A stretch of 64,000 nt of DNA from JACRAV01 sp964571235. GTDB taxonomy: Bacteria > Zixibacteria > MSB-5A5 > GN15 > FEB-12. A program made the translations under genes and the position numbers. The notes below the pieces were generated by a model. That model ran no database searches. It was not told the DNA's origin and saw only the letters and a list, made by a program, of their open reading frames with translations. Shown here piece after piece: positions 25,873-34,230 of this stretch (position 1 is its first letter; each line of letters begins with the position of its first letter). The stretch lies in NCBI GenBank assembly GCA_964571235.1, contig CAZNAI010000003.1:823065-887064 (forward strand). Direction: 5' to 3'.

Positions 25873-26047
25873 ATCTCCTCCGTCGAGACATTTGTCCGTC
25901 AGTACGTTTGGATATATGAAAAACAGTCGAATTCACATCGGAACCGGAGCCAAAACAAATATATGTAATAATCGCCAATTTAGGGCAATTTAATCTTCCA
26001 TTGTAGTGAGCTAAGCTAAGCGGCTCTTATAAGCCTGCGGATGCCTA

Positions 26048-26075
26048 TTGATGAATTTAATCCATGTTGTATACT
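26048..26075 (+). promoter_or_regulatory. Promoter of the acyl-CoA mutase cluster
   Basis: TTGATG (26048-26053), 16-base spacer, TATACT (26070-26075). Transcription would start near 26,082, giving an ~80-base leader with a small hairpin (CCGGC...GCCGG). No cobalamin riboswitch features are visible. Confidence 0.55.
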
Positions 26076-26162
26076 ATAAGATTAAGGGTCGCGGAAACCG
26101 GCTTGCGCCCCCGCGCCGGAGTTGGTATAGTTAAGTTTCGCAAAGAGTTGGAGAGATTGCCG

Positions 26163-27857
26163 ATGTTCTCAAAGAAGCTGTTGGAAACCCTGAAGACCCG
26201 CCTGACCGACTGGGACAAGACCGCCGCCAAGTCGCGTGGCAAGAAGTCATTGCCCCGCTTTTTTACAGTTTCGAGTGTCGATATCGATGAACTTTACACC
26301 CCCGACAATGTCAAAGGCGCCGTAGAGGACGATCACTATTGGAACAATATTGGACTTCCCGGCGAGTACCCGTACACACGCGGAGTGCACCACACACTCT
26401 ATCGCACCAAACTTTGGACCATGCGCCAGTTCGCCGGGATGGGTACCCCCGCGCAGACCAACGAACGGTTCAAATATATTCTCGCGCAAGGCGGCACCGG
26501 CCTTTCGACTGCTTTTGATCTGCCCACACTGATGGGATACGACTCCGATCATCCGCGTTCACTCGGCGAAGTCGGCAAATGCGGCGTGGCGGTGGACACT
26601 CTGGCCGATATGGAAATTATCTATAGCGGCATCGATTTGGGCAAAGTTTCGACCTCAATGACCATCAACTCGCCGGCGTCGATAGTTCTGGCGATGTATT
26701 TCGCGGTCGCCGAAAAGCAGGGGGTGCCGTTTGAAAAAGTCACCGGTACACTGCAAAATGACATTTTGAAAGAGTACATCGCTCAGAAGGAGTTCATCTT
26801 CCCGCCGGTGCCGTCGATCAGACTAATCACTGACATGATGGATTACTGCACCAAGCATGTCCCGCAATGGAATACGATTTCGATTTCGGGATATCACATA
26901 CGAGAGGCCGGCGCTACCGCCGTGCAGGAACTGGCGTTCACGTTGGCCGACGGATTCCAGTATATCGAATCGGCGATTGCGGCCGGGCAGGATGTCGACG
27001 ATTTCGCGCCGCGGCTTTCATTCTTCTTTAATGCCCACTCGGATTTCTTTGAGGAGATCGCCAAGTATCGTGCGGCGCGGCGAATCTATGCAAAACGGAT
27101 GAAGAACAAATACGGCGCGAAAAATCCGCGGTCGTGGATGCTCAGGTTCCACACCCAGACTGCCGGATGCTCGCTGACCGCGCAACAGCCGGAAAATAAT
27201 ATTGTCCGCACGGCTATTCAGGCGCTATCGGGCGTGCTCGGCGGAACTCAGTCGCTTCATACCAATTCGATGGATGAGACACTGGCTCTGCCTTCTGAAA
27301 AAGCGGCACTTATCGCGCTTCGCACGCAACAGGTGATCGCGTATGAGACGGGTGTAGCCAATACGGTCGATCCGCTGGCAGGATCATACTTTGTGGAATC
27401 ACTGACTGACAAAATGGAAGCCGACGCTGAAGAGATTTTCGCTGAGATCGAGCGGCGCGGCGGAGTACTTGAGTGTATCGAAGAAGGGTATTTCCAGCGC
27501 GAACTGGCCAAATCGGCTTATCGCCATCAACAGGAACTGGAAAGCAAGGACCGGGTCATTGTCGGTGTGAATGAGTTTGTATTAGACGACGAAAAGCTCG
27601 AAATCCCGGTGCTAAAGATCGACCCGACTGTTGAGAGGGATCAGGTCGCTTTCTGCAAGAAGATCAAGGCCGAGCGCGACAACGGCAAGGTGCAGGTGGC
27701 GCTGGATAACCTGCGAAAAGTCGCCGAGGGTCGCGGCAATACGTTTGAGGCGATCATGGCGGCGGTGAAAGTGTACGCCTCAGTGGGCGAGATGTGCGAT
27801 GTTCTGCGCGCGGCGTGGGGCGAGCATGTCGAGTCCCAAAGCGCGATGCAGGTGTGA
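26163..27857 (+). CDS. B12-dependent acyl-CoA mutase large subunit, isobutyryl-CoA-mutase-like
   Basis: Catalytic TIM-barrel subunit of a coenzyme B12 mutase, ~564 residues, the length of IcmA. The fold is clear (YPYTRGVHHTLYRTKLWTMR ... GYDSDHPRS ... NTISISGYHIREAGA ... HTQTAGCSLTAQQPENNIVR). The two residues that set substrate choice are Phe90 (TMRQFAGMG) and Gln208 (YIAQKEFIFPP), as in isobutyryl-CoA mutase (Phe80/Gln198 in IcmA), not the Tyr/Arg pair of methylmalonyl-CoA mutase. It should therefore interconvert isobutyryl-CoA and n-butyryl-CoA, or a related substrate such as pivalyl-CoA. The B12-binding subunit is the next gene. Start at the ATG following a GGAGA; the upstream frame has no start with homology. 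Confidence 0.9.
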   Translation: MFSKKLLETLKTRLTDWDKTAAKSRGKKSLPRFFTVSSVDIDELYTPDNVKGAVEDDHYWNNIGLPGEYPYTRGVHHTLYRTKLWTMRQFAGMGTPAQTNERFKYILAQGGTGLSTAFDLPTLMGYDSDHPRSLGEVGKCGVAVDTLADMEIIYSGIDLGKVSTSMTINSPASIVLAMYFAVAEKQGVPFEKVTGTLQNDILKEYIAQKEFIFPPVPSIRLITDMMDYCTKHVPQWNTISISGYHIREAGATAVQELAFTLADGFQYIESAIAAGQDVDDFAPRLSFFFNAHSDFFEEIAKYRAARRIYAKRMKNKYGAKNPRSWMLRFHTQTAGCSLTAQQPENNIVRTAIQALSGVLGGTQSLHTNSMDETLALPSEKAALIALRTQQVIAYETGVANTVDPLAGSYFVESLTDKMEADAEEIFAEIERRGGVLECIEEGYFQRELAKSAYRHQQELESKDRVIVGVNEFVLDDEKLEIPVLKIDPTVERDQVAFCKKIKAERDNGKVQVALDNLRKVAEGRGNTFEAIMAAVKVYASVGEMCDVLRAAWGEHVESQSAMQV

Positions 27858-27902
27858 TAACAGGTACGACGAATAGACGATTAGACATAAACGACTTACT
27901 TC

Positions 27903-28316
27903 ATGCCAAAAAAAATCCGCGTACTCTTAGCCAAGCCCGGCCTTGACGGTCACGACCGGGGAATCAAAGTCATCGCCGCCGCCTTCCGCGACGCCGGCAT
28001 GGAAGTTATCTACACCGGCCTCCGCCAGACACCCGAGATGATTGTCGACGCCGCCATTCAAGAAGATGTCGACGCCATCGGTCTGTCGATTCTTTCCGGC
28101 GCACACATGACTCTCTTTCCGGCGGTGCTCGACGAAATGAAAAAGCGTAACGCCACCGACATTTTGCTTTTCGGCGGCGGGATTGTCCCCGACGACGACA
28201 AAGTTGCGCTGGAGAAATTAGGTGTCGCCAAACTGTTTACCCCCGGCGCACCGACCGAGGAGGCAATTCAGTATCTGAAACGGACGATTGAAAATCGCCC
28301 GACCAAAACAACATAG
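27903..28316 (+). CDS. Acyl-CoA mutase small (B12-binding) subunit
   Basis: 137 residues, same length as IcmB, forming the cobalamin-binding Rossmann domain. The base-off histidine motif D-x-H-x-x-G is in KPGLDGHDRGIK (His17), with downstream GLSILSGAHM and LLFGGGIVPDDD, which cradle the dimethylbenzimidazole tail. It follows the ICM-like large subunit by 45 bases. It is the only B12-binding subunit in the window, while two large subunits are present, so it may serve both the ICM-like and the MCM-like catalytic subunits. Confidence 0.93.
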   Translation: MPKKIRVLLAKPGLDGHDRGIKVIAAAFRDAGMEVIYTGLRQTPEMIVDAAIQEDVDAIGLSILSGAHMTLFPAVLDEMKKRNATDILLFGGGIVPDDDKVALEKLGVAKLFTPGAPTEEAIQYLKRTIENRPTKTT

Positions 28317-28354
28317 CTCATTGAATGATTTGAAATAGTATTTTGGAGGAATAG

Positions 28355-29500
28355 ATGCCGTACAATGTAGATCCCAAACAACAAGCCGTGCGCGACGAAG
28401 TCCGCGCTTTTGCCGAAAAAGAAATGTACCCGGTCAGCGAACAGCTCGACCAGATGCCCGAACCCCGCAAGTTCCCGCTCGATGTCTATCGTAAACTCGG
28501 GAAGGCCGGGTTTATCGGGTATGTCATGCCCAAAGAATTGGGCGGACAAGGGAAATCGCATCTTGAGTATATCACACTTATCGAAGAACTCTGCTACCAC
28601 GACGCCGCGATCGGCCTGTTGTGCGCAGTCGGTGAATTGGCCACCAATCCGATTATCAATTTCGCCAATGACGAACTGAAAAAGAAATATGTCCCCGGAT
28701 GCGCCTCGGGCGAGCGGGTTGTCGCATTCGTGTTGACCGAGCCGAACGCCGGTTCGGACGCCGCTAACCAATCTACGGTTGCAGTCGAAAACGGCGATCA
28801 TTATATCGTGAACGGCGAGAAGATTTTCATCATGCACGGCGACGCCGCCGATACGGCGGTTCTCTTCTGCAAAATCGAAGGGAAGCCGAAGATGTCGACC
28901 ATGATTGTGGAAACAAATCAGCCGGGATGGGAAAAGCGTACGCTTCGTAACAAAATGGGGATGCGCGCGGCGACCACCGGCGGGATCAAGATCACCAATG
29001 TGAAAGTCCCGAAAGCCAATCTGGTGGGCGACGAAGGGAAGGGATTCCGCTACGCGATGACCACGCTTGATTCAGCGCGAGTCGGAGTGGCGGCGCAAGG
29101 TGTCGGCGTGGCCCAGCGGGCGCTCGATGAATCAATCAAGTATGCCAACAAGAGAATTGCATTCGGCCAGCCGATTGCCAAACTCCAGGCGATTCAATGG
29201 ATGATCGCCGACATGGGTACGCGTGTCGAGGCGGCCCGGTGCCTGACCTACAAAGCGGCGCTGATGCAGGATCGCGGCGAGAAATATGGCCTTGAGGCCT
29301 CAATGGCCAAGCTGTATGCGTCAGAAATCGCCAATTTCTGTGTCGACCGCGCGATGCAAATCCACGGCGGGTATGGATATATCGGCGAATTTTCGCAGAT
29401 CGAAAAACTGTATCGCGATCAACGCGTGCTGGAAATCTACGAAGGCACCTCAGAGGTCCAGCGCCTGGTGATTGCCGGCAATCTTCTGGCCAAGGGATGA
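28355..29500 (+). CDS. Acyl-CoA dehydrogenase (short/branched-chain type)
   Basis: FAD enzyme introducing a 2,3-double bond into an acyl-CoA; 381 residues, standard. Family signatures: FVLTEPNAGSDAANQST, the WEKRTLRNKMGMRAATTGGI segment, FGQPIAKLQAIQWMIADM, and the C-terminal MQIHGGYGYIGEF with YRDQRVLEIYEGTSEVQRLV, whose YEG glutamate is the catalytic base of short-chain enzymes. Given its neighbours the substrate may be butyryl-CoA or isobutyryl-CoA, made available by the upstream mutase; this is inference. The next gene overlaps its stop (ATGA). Confidence 0.93.
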   Translation: MPYNVDPKQQAVRDEVRAFAEKEMYPVSEQLDQMPEPRKFPLDVYRKLGKAGFIGYVMPKELGGQGKSHLEYITLIEELCYHDAAIGLLCAVGELATNPIINFANDELKKKYVPGCASGERVVAFVLTEPNAGSDAANQSTVAVENGDHYIVNGEKIFIMHGDAADTAVLFCKIEGKPKMSTMIVETNQPGWEKRTLRNKMGMRAATTGGIKITNVKVPKANLVGDEGKGFRYAMTTLDSARVGVAAQGVGVAQRALDESIKYANKRIAFGQPIAKLQAIQWMIADMGTRVEAARCLTYKAALMQDRGEKYGLEASMAKLYASEIANFCVDRAMQIHGGYGYIGEFSQIEKLYRDQRVLEIYEGTSEVQRLVIAGNLLAKG

Positions 29501-30354
29501 AATTCGGCGATTTTGAAATCCGCGCGTTCGTCGCCGAGAAGTTTCGCCTCGACGGCGGCACCATGTTTGGCGTGATCCCGAAAACGATCTGGCAGAAAAT
29601 GGCGCCGGCCGACGAGAATAACTTGATCGCAATGGTCAACAATCTCTTTGTGCTGACCGCCCATGGAAAACGGTATCTCTTTGACGCCGGTCTGGGCGAT
29701 ACGCTCTCTGATCGCGAGAAGAAAATCTACGGCACCGACGGCGCCTCGCATATCGAAGCGGGTCTCTCAAATCTCGGGCTTACGCCAAACGACATCGATT
29801 ATGTTTTGCTCACGCACTTGCATACCGATCATTCGGGCGGTGCGGTAAAACTCGAAGATGGCCACTATGTCCCCCGGTTTCCCAATGCGCAGGTGATCGT
29901 GAGTGAACGGGAATGGCGAGCGGCGATGAACCCCGATGAGCGAACCAGCGCAGTGTATATCCCCGATCGATTTCGCGCACTGGAGTCAGCGGGGGTGGTC
30001 GAATTTCTGGAGGCCGACCGGGTACAGATCTGTCCCGGCGTTACTGCTGTCCACACGGGTGGACATTCCGAGGGGCACTTCGGCCTTGAATTGGAATCCG
30101 GCGATAAGCAGGTCTGGTACTACGCCGACATATTCCCGTCGACCGGTCATTTCCGGGTTCCGTTTGTCCCGGCCACCGATGTATACCCTCTTGACTCAAT
30201 GGCGGTAAAGCGAAAACTGACCCCGCGGCTTGAATCGGGCGAGATCACACTGGCGTTCGATCATGACATCCATTTCACTCTTGCCAATGTCTTGTCGCGC
30301 GACGGCAAGTTGGTGTGCGAGCCGGCTGATTCGACCGTAGCCACGTCCCATTGA
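29497..30354 (+). CDS. MBL-fold metallo-hydrolase (lactonase-like)
   Basis: Metallo-beta-lactamase-fold hydrolase, 285 residues, cytoplasmic. The metal-binding motif H-x-H-x-D-H is in LLTHLHTDHSGG; further ligands are the His in HTGGHSEGH, the Asp in YYADIFPS and the final His in LAFDHDIHF. The overall plan (N-terminal NLFVLTAHGKRYLFDAGLGDT) matches the group containing AiiA-like lactonases and other small hydrolases. It is translationally coupled to the acyl-CoA dehydrogenase (ATGA) and 12 bases before the carboxylase beta gene, so it probably acts on an acyl-CoA-derived intermediate or a thioester, but the substrate is unknown. Confidence 0.88.
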   Translation: MKFGDFEIRAFVAEKFRLDGGTMFGVIPKTIWQKMAPADENNLIAMVNNLFVLTAHGKRYLFDAGLGDTLSDREKKIYGTDGASHIEAGLSNLGLTPNDIDYVLLTHLHTDHSGGAVKLEDGHYVPRFPNAQVIVSEREWRAAMNPDERTSAVYIPDRFRALESAGVVEFLEADRVQICPGVTAVHTGGHSEGHFGLELESGDKQVWYYADIFPSTGHFRVPFVPATDVYPLDSMAVKRKLTPRLESGEITLAFDHDIHFTLANVLSRDGKLVCEPADSTVATSH

Positions 30355-30366
30355 GGAGGAAACAGC

Positions 30367-31917
30367 ATGTCGCTTGAAAAAAAACTCAGCGAACTCCAGG
30401 GGCTCCGTGCGCAGTCGAAATTGGGCGGCGGCGAAGAGAGAATCGACGCTCAGCACAAAAAGGGAAAACTCGCGGCGCGAGAGCGAATTGAACTTCTCGT
30501 AGATCAAAACTCATTCGAAGAATTCGACGCGTTCGTCACCCATCGCTCATCTGATTTCGGACTCGACAAACAGAAAATTCTCGGCGACGGTGTTGTCACC
30601 GGATGCGGCAAAATCAACGGCCGCCCGGTCTTTATCTTTTCGCAGGACTTCACTGTTTTTGGCGGATCGCTCTCCGAGGCCCATGCCGAGAAGATAGTCA
30701 AGATCATGGAGATGGCGATGAAAGTCGGCGCACCGATTATCGGCCTGAACGATTCGGGCGGCGCACGTATTCAGGAAGGCGTTGTCTCGCTCGGAGGATA
30801 TGCCGACATCTTCTTGCTCAATACACTCGCCTCGGGAGTTGTCCCGCAAATCTCTGTTATTCTTGGTCCGTGCGCGGGCGGCGCAGTCTATAGTCCGGCT
30901 ATCACCGACTTTGTCTTTATGACCAAGGGGATCTCGTACATGTTTGTGACCGGCCCCAATGTCGTGAAGACAGTCACGCACGAACAGGTGACTTCCGAGG
31001 AACTCGGCGGCGCGAGCGTGCACGCCTCCAAGTCTGGCGTGGCTCACTTTGCGTGCGACAACGAGGCCGACGCTCTGGCACGTGTGCGGCGATTGATGGA
31101 GTACATTCCGCAAAACAATGTAGATGATCCGCCGGTCGTGCCGACCAATGATCCGGCTGACCGCGAAGAAACGAAACTGAATCATATCGTGCCGGAAAAC
31201 GCCTATCAGCCATATGACATCAAAGAAGTTATCGAGTTGGTGGTTGATCAGGGGACATTTTTCGAAGTACACGAAGATTTCGCGGCCAATATCGTAGTTG
31301 GGTTCGCGCGGCTGGGTGGACGGTCGATTGGTATCATTGCCAATCAACCGGCGGTGCTGGCCGGAGTGCTCGATATTAACTCGTCGACCAAAGGTGCAAG
31401 GTTCATTCGTTTCTGCGATGCGTTCAATATTCCGATCCTGACATTCGAAGATGTGCCAGGATTTCTGCCGGGGGTCGAGCAGGAACATGGCGGGATCATC
31501 CGCAACGGCGCCAAACTGCTGTACGCCTACTGCGAAGCGACGGTGCCGAAAGTCACCGTGATCACACGTAAAGCGTACGGCGGCGCGTATGACGTGATGA
31601 ACTCCAAGCATGTGCGCGGCGACATGAATTACGCCTGGCCGACGGCCGAGATCGCGGTGATGGGACCAAAAGGGGCAGTGGAGATCATATTCAAGAAGGA
31701 TATCGATTCGGCCAAAGACCCGGCCGCTGAACTTCAGAAAAAAACCGACGAGTACCGCGAGAAGTTTGCAAATCCGTATATCGCCGCCGCGCGCGGGTAT
31801 GTCGATGATGTGATCGAGCCGAAAACGACCCGTCCGCGCCTAATCCGCGCCTTTGAAATGCTGGAATCGAAACAAGATTCCAACCCGAAGAAGAAGCACG
31901 GGAATATACCGTTGTAG
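30367..31917 (+). CDS. Acyl-CoA (propionyl-CoA) carboxylase beta subunit
   Basis: Carboxyltransferase subunit that moves CO2 from carboxybiotin to an acyl-CoA; 516 residues. Family features: ARERIELLVDQNSFEEFDAF, FSQDFTVFGGSLSEAHAEKI, LNDSGGARIQEGV, GPCAGGAVYSPA, EQVTSEELGGASVHA, and in the second half VVGFARLGGRSIGIIANQP and EDVPGFLPGVEQEHGGIIR with AYGGAYDVM. The neighbourhood (BC, BCCP, MCM-like mutase and epimerase) indicates propionyl-CoA as substrate. AGGAGGAAA precedes the ATG. A cluster of palindromic repeats separates it from the biotin carboxylase gene. Confidence 0.93.
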   Translation: MSLEKKLSELQGLRAQSKLGGGEERIDAQHKKGKLAARERIELLVDQNSFEEFDAFVTHRSSDFGLDKQKILGDGVVTGCGKINGRPVFIFSQDFTVFGGSLSEAHAEKIVKIMEMAMKVGAPIIGLNDSGGARIQEGVVSLGGYADIFLLNTLASGVVPQISVILGPCAGGAVYSPAITDFVFMTKGISYMFVTGPNVVKTVTHEQVTSEELGGASVHASKSGVAHFACDNEADALARVRRLMEYIPQNNVDDPPVVPTNDPADREETKLNHIVPENAYQPYDIKEVIELVVDQGTFFEVHEDFAANIVVGFARLGGRSIGIIANQPAVLAGVLDINSSTKGARFIRFCDAFNIPILTFEDVPGFLPGVEQEHGGIIRNGAKLLYAYCEATVPKVTVITRKAYGGAYDVMNSKHVRGDMNYAWPTAEIAVMGPKGAVEIIFKKDIDSAKDPAAELQKKTDEYREKFANPYIAAARGYVDDVIEPKTTRPRLIRAFEMLESKQDSNPKKKHGNIPL

Positions 31918-31944
31918 TAGGTGGCGACTATGCGTATACCGACC

Positions 31945-32135
31945 CCTCAACCGGCCTTCGGCCACCTTCTCCCAGAGGGAGAAGGGCGCTTTTGTCACGT
32001 TGGTGTTTTGGAAAATCCTCTCCCTTTGGGAGAGGATGTCACGAAGTGACAGGTGAGGGATTGTGAGTCTCGGTACTACTTCTAACCACCTCATCCGCCC
32101 TTCGGGCACCTTCTCCCCGAGGGAGAAGGGTGCTT
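31945..32135. repeat. Three copies of a palindromic repeat between the carboxylase genes
   Basis: CCTCAACCGGCCTTCGGCCACC followed by TTCTCCCAGAGGGAGAAGGG (31945-31991), a second copy at 32087-32132 in the same orientation, and a related unit with CCTCTCCCTTTGGGAGAGG and a GTCACGAAGTGAC hairpin (32014-32059). Both outer copies contain two hairpins, GGCCTTCGGCC-like and TTCTCCC...GGGAGAA. The ~250 bases hold no gene; the arrays interrupt an otherwise compact operon. Confidence 0.8.
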
Positions 32136-32167
32136 ATCAGGCACTTCCTTAAAGATCAGTAGTGATA

Positions 32168-33706
32168 ATGCCAGACCCCATCCGCAAAATACTCATTGCC
32201 AATCGGGGCGAGATTGCGGTGCGAATCATTCGCGCCTGCCGCGATCTGGGTATTACGTCAGTAGCCGTTTTTTCCGAATGCGACAAAGCCGCCTATCATG
32301 TCCGCATGGCGGACGAGGCCGTCGCGATCGGCCCGTCGCCGTCGTCGCAAAGCTACTTAGTCCACGACAATATTATCCGAGCGGTACGAGAGTCGGGGGC
32401 TGATGCTATCCACCCCGGCTACGGCTTTCTCTCTGAAAATCCGGTGTTTGCCAAACGATGCGAGGATGAAGGGATAGTTTTCATCGGGCCGCGCTCGGAG
32501 ACAATCACTGCGCTTGGCGACAAACTGCAAGCCCGATCACTGGCGCTCAAGTCGGGTTTGCCGGTGGTGCCGGGTGGCGATATCGACCCGGCTGACATGT
32601 CGCTCGCGCAGGCGCTGGCGTACAAAATGGGATTTCCTATTTTGGTCAAGGCGGCGGCCGGTGGCGGCGGCAAAGGAATGCGGGTGGTTGAGAATGAATC
32701 GCAATTTACCGAGGCGGTTTTGTCGGCCTCGAGCGAAGCCAAATCGGCTTTTGGTGACGGGCGTGTGTTTATTGAGAAATATCTGATCCGCCCACGACAT
32801 ATCGAAATTCAGATTCTGTGCGATCAACATGGCAACGCATTGTATCTCGGGGAACGCGAGTGTTCGATTCAACGCCGCCACCAAAAAGTAATTGAAGAGT
32901 CGCCTTCGCCGATTATGACTCCGGAGCTTCGTAAGAAAATGGGTGAGGCCGCTGTTAATATCGCCAAATCGACTGGGTATGTCGGCGCGGGCACAGTCGA
33001 GTTTCTGGTCGACCAGAGTTTGAATTTCTATTTTCTGGAAGTCAACACCCGGCTCCAGGTAGAACATCCGGTCACTGAGATGGTCACCGGCTTTGATTTG
33101 GTGAAAGAACAAATCGCAGTTGCCGAAGGAAAGAAGCTGGAGTACAAGCAAGAGGATATCGTTCTGCGTGGCCACGCGCTTGAGTGCCGTATCTATGCCG
33201 AGGATCCCGAAGAAGGGTTTATGCCCTCGATCGGCGTGCTCAAGAATTATCGAATCCCCGCCGGGCCGGGAGTACGAGTCGATTCAGGCGTGGTGATCTA
33301 CTCGGAAATCCCGATTTATTACGATCCGATGATCGCCAAGCTCTGTGTCTGGGGAAACACCCGCGAGGAGGCAATCAGCCGAACACAGCGGGCGCTCGAA
33401 GAGTACCGTATTTCGGGAGTAAAGACGACGATCGGATTTCACCGGACCGTGCTCGCCAACGAAAGATTTCTCAAAGGCGATCTCTCGACCGGATTCTTGG
33501 CTGAGGAATACCCCGATTCGACCTACCGACGCATCGATGGCACTACTGCCGAACTTGCGGCTATTGCCGCCTCGCTTGACCGGTTTCTTCACGAACAGAC
33601 AATTACTGCCGCGATGACCTCCCGCGCCGGAGAGCCATCGCCTCAATCGCGCTGGAAACAGGCGTATCGACAGGCCCATTTGGACCGTCGGCCGGAGAGT
33701 AAGTAA
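32168..33706 (+). CDS. accC: Biotin carboxylase subunit of acyl-CoA carboxylase
   Basis: ATP-grasp biotin carboxylase, ~512 residues (about 60 longer than AccC because of a C-terminal extension). Signatures: KILIANRGEIAVRIIRAC, IHPGYGFLSEN, the glycine-rich lid KAAAGGGGKGMRVV, EKYLIRPRHIEIQILCD, GERECSIQRRHQKVIEE, and LEVNTRLQVEHPVTEM. The Lys/Arg/Glu of the active site are kept. It precedes and overlaps the biotin carrier gene (TAATG) and together with the 30,367 gene would form a three-subunit propionyl-CoA carboxylase. An upstream in-frame GTG at 32,162 is less likely than the ATG. Confidence 0.94.
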   Translation: MPDPIRKILIANRGEIAVRIIRACRDLGITSVAVFSECDKAAYHVRMADEAVAIGPSPSSQSYLVHDNIIRAVRESGADAIHPGYGFLSENPVFAKRCEDEGIVFIGPRSETITALGDKLQARSLALKSGLPVVPGGDIDPADMSLAQALAYKMGFPILVKAAAGGGGKGMRVVENESQFTEAVLSASSEAKSAFGDGRVFIEKYLIRPRHIEIQILCDQHGNALYLGERECSIQRRHQKVIEESPSPIMTPELRKKMGEAAVNIAKSTGYVGAGTVEFLVDQSLNFYFLEVNTRLQVEHPVTEMVTGFDLVKEQIAVAEGKKLEYKQEDIVLRGHALECRIYAEDPEEGFMPSIGVLKNYRIPAGPGVRVDSGVVIYSEIPIYYDPMIAKLCVWGNTREEAISRTQRALEEYRISGVKTTIGFHRTVLANERFLKGDLSTGFLAEEYPDSTYRRIDGTTAELAAIAASLDRFLHEQTITAAMTSRAGEPSPQSRWKQAYRQAHLDRRPESK

Positions 33707-34230
33707 TGTCGCGATATGTTGTGACAGTCGGTGATCGCGAGATCGAAGTCATCGTGGAATATCACTTTGAAAAATTCAACGTTCTTGTGGACGGACAAAC
33801 GCGCTCGGTTGACTTCCAGAAATTGGGTGAGAGTCGATTTCTCATGTTAGTAGATCGACAGTCGATTGAAGCCGATGTTCGCTCGGCCGGCGCCAATGGC
33901 GACCGAATTGTATTCATGGAAGGACACGAAATACCGGTTTCGGTCGAGAATTGGCAGTTGGCCCAAGCGCGAAAAGCGGCGGGGATCGGCGCCCACGTTG
34001 CCTCCGAAACCAAAGTTTTCGCCCCGATGCCGGGGATGGTTCTCAAAGTGCCGGTTGCCACGGGACAGAAAGTCACGAAAGGTCAGCCGCTGGTTGTTAT
34101 CGAAGCGATGAAAATGGAAAATATCGTCAAGGCCAAACACGACGCTGTGGTTTCTACGATACATGCAGTCGCTGGTTCGTCGGTCGAAAAAGGTGATCTA
34201 CTTGTAGAGTTTACCCCAGATGGCGAGTAA
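33706..34230 (+). CDS. Biotin carboxyl carrier subunit
   Basis: 174 residues. The C-terminal biotinyl domain (about 103-170) shows the biotin attachment motif EAMKMEN with Lys136, preceded by FAPMPGMVLKVPVATGQKV. The N-terminal ~90 residues (VTVGDREIEVIVEYHFEKF...) form an extra beta-rich domain, as in single-chain propionyl/methylcrotonyl-CoA carboxylases and decarboxylase gamma subunits, where it contacts the carboxyltransferase. It overlaps the biotin carboxylase stop (TAATG) and itself overlaps the start of the mutase gene by 11 bases, so the carboxylase and mutase are translated together. Confidence 0.92.
   Translation: MSRYVVTVGDREIEVIVEYHFEKFNVLVDGQTRSVDFQKLGESRFLMLVDRQSIEADVRSAGANGDRIVFMEGHEIPVSVENWQLAQARKAAGIGAHVASETKVFAPMPGMVLKVPVATGQKVTKGQPLVVIEAMKMENIVKAKHDAVVSTIHAVAGSSVEKGDLLVEFTPDGE

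Noticed and set aside
25873..26162. Possible cobalamin riboswitch in the leader of the B12 mutase cluster
   Set aside because: No B12-box-like sequence and a leader of only ~80 bases after the likely promoter, too short for the known class.
30547..31611. 354-codon open frame on the minus strand inside the carboxylase beta gene
   Set aside because: Shadow frame; His/Arg-rich composition and no ribosome binding site, while the plus strand is a clear carboxyltransferase.
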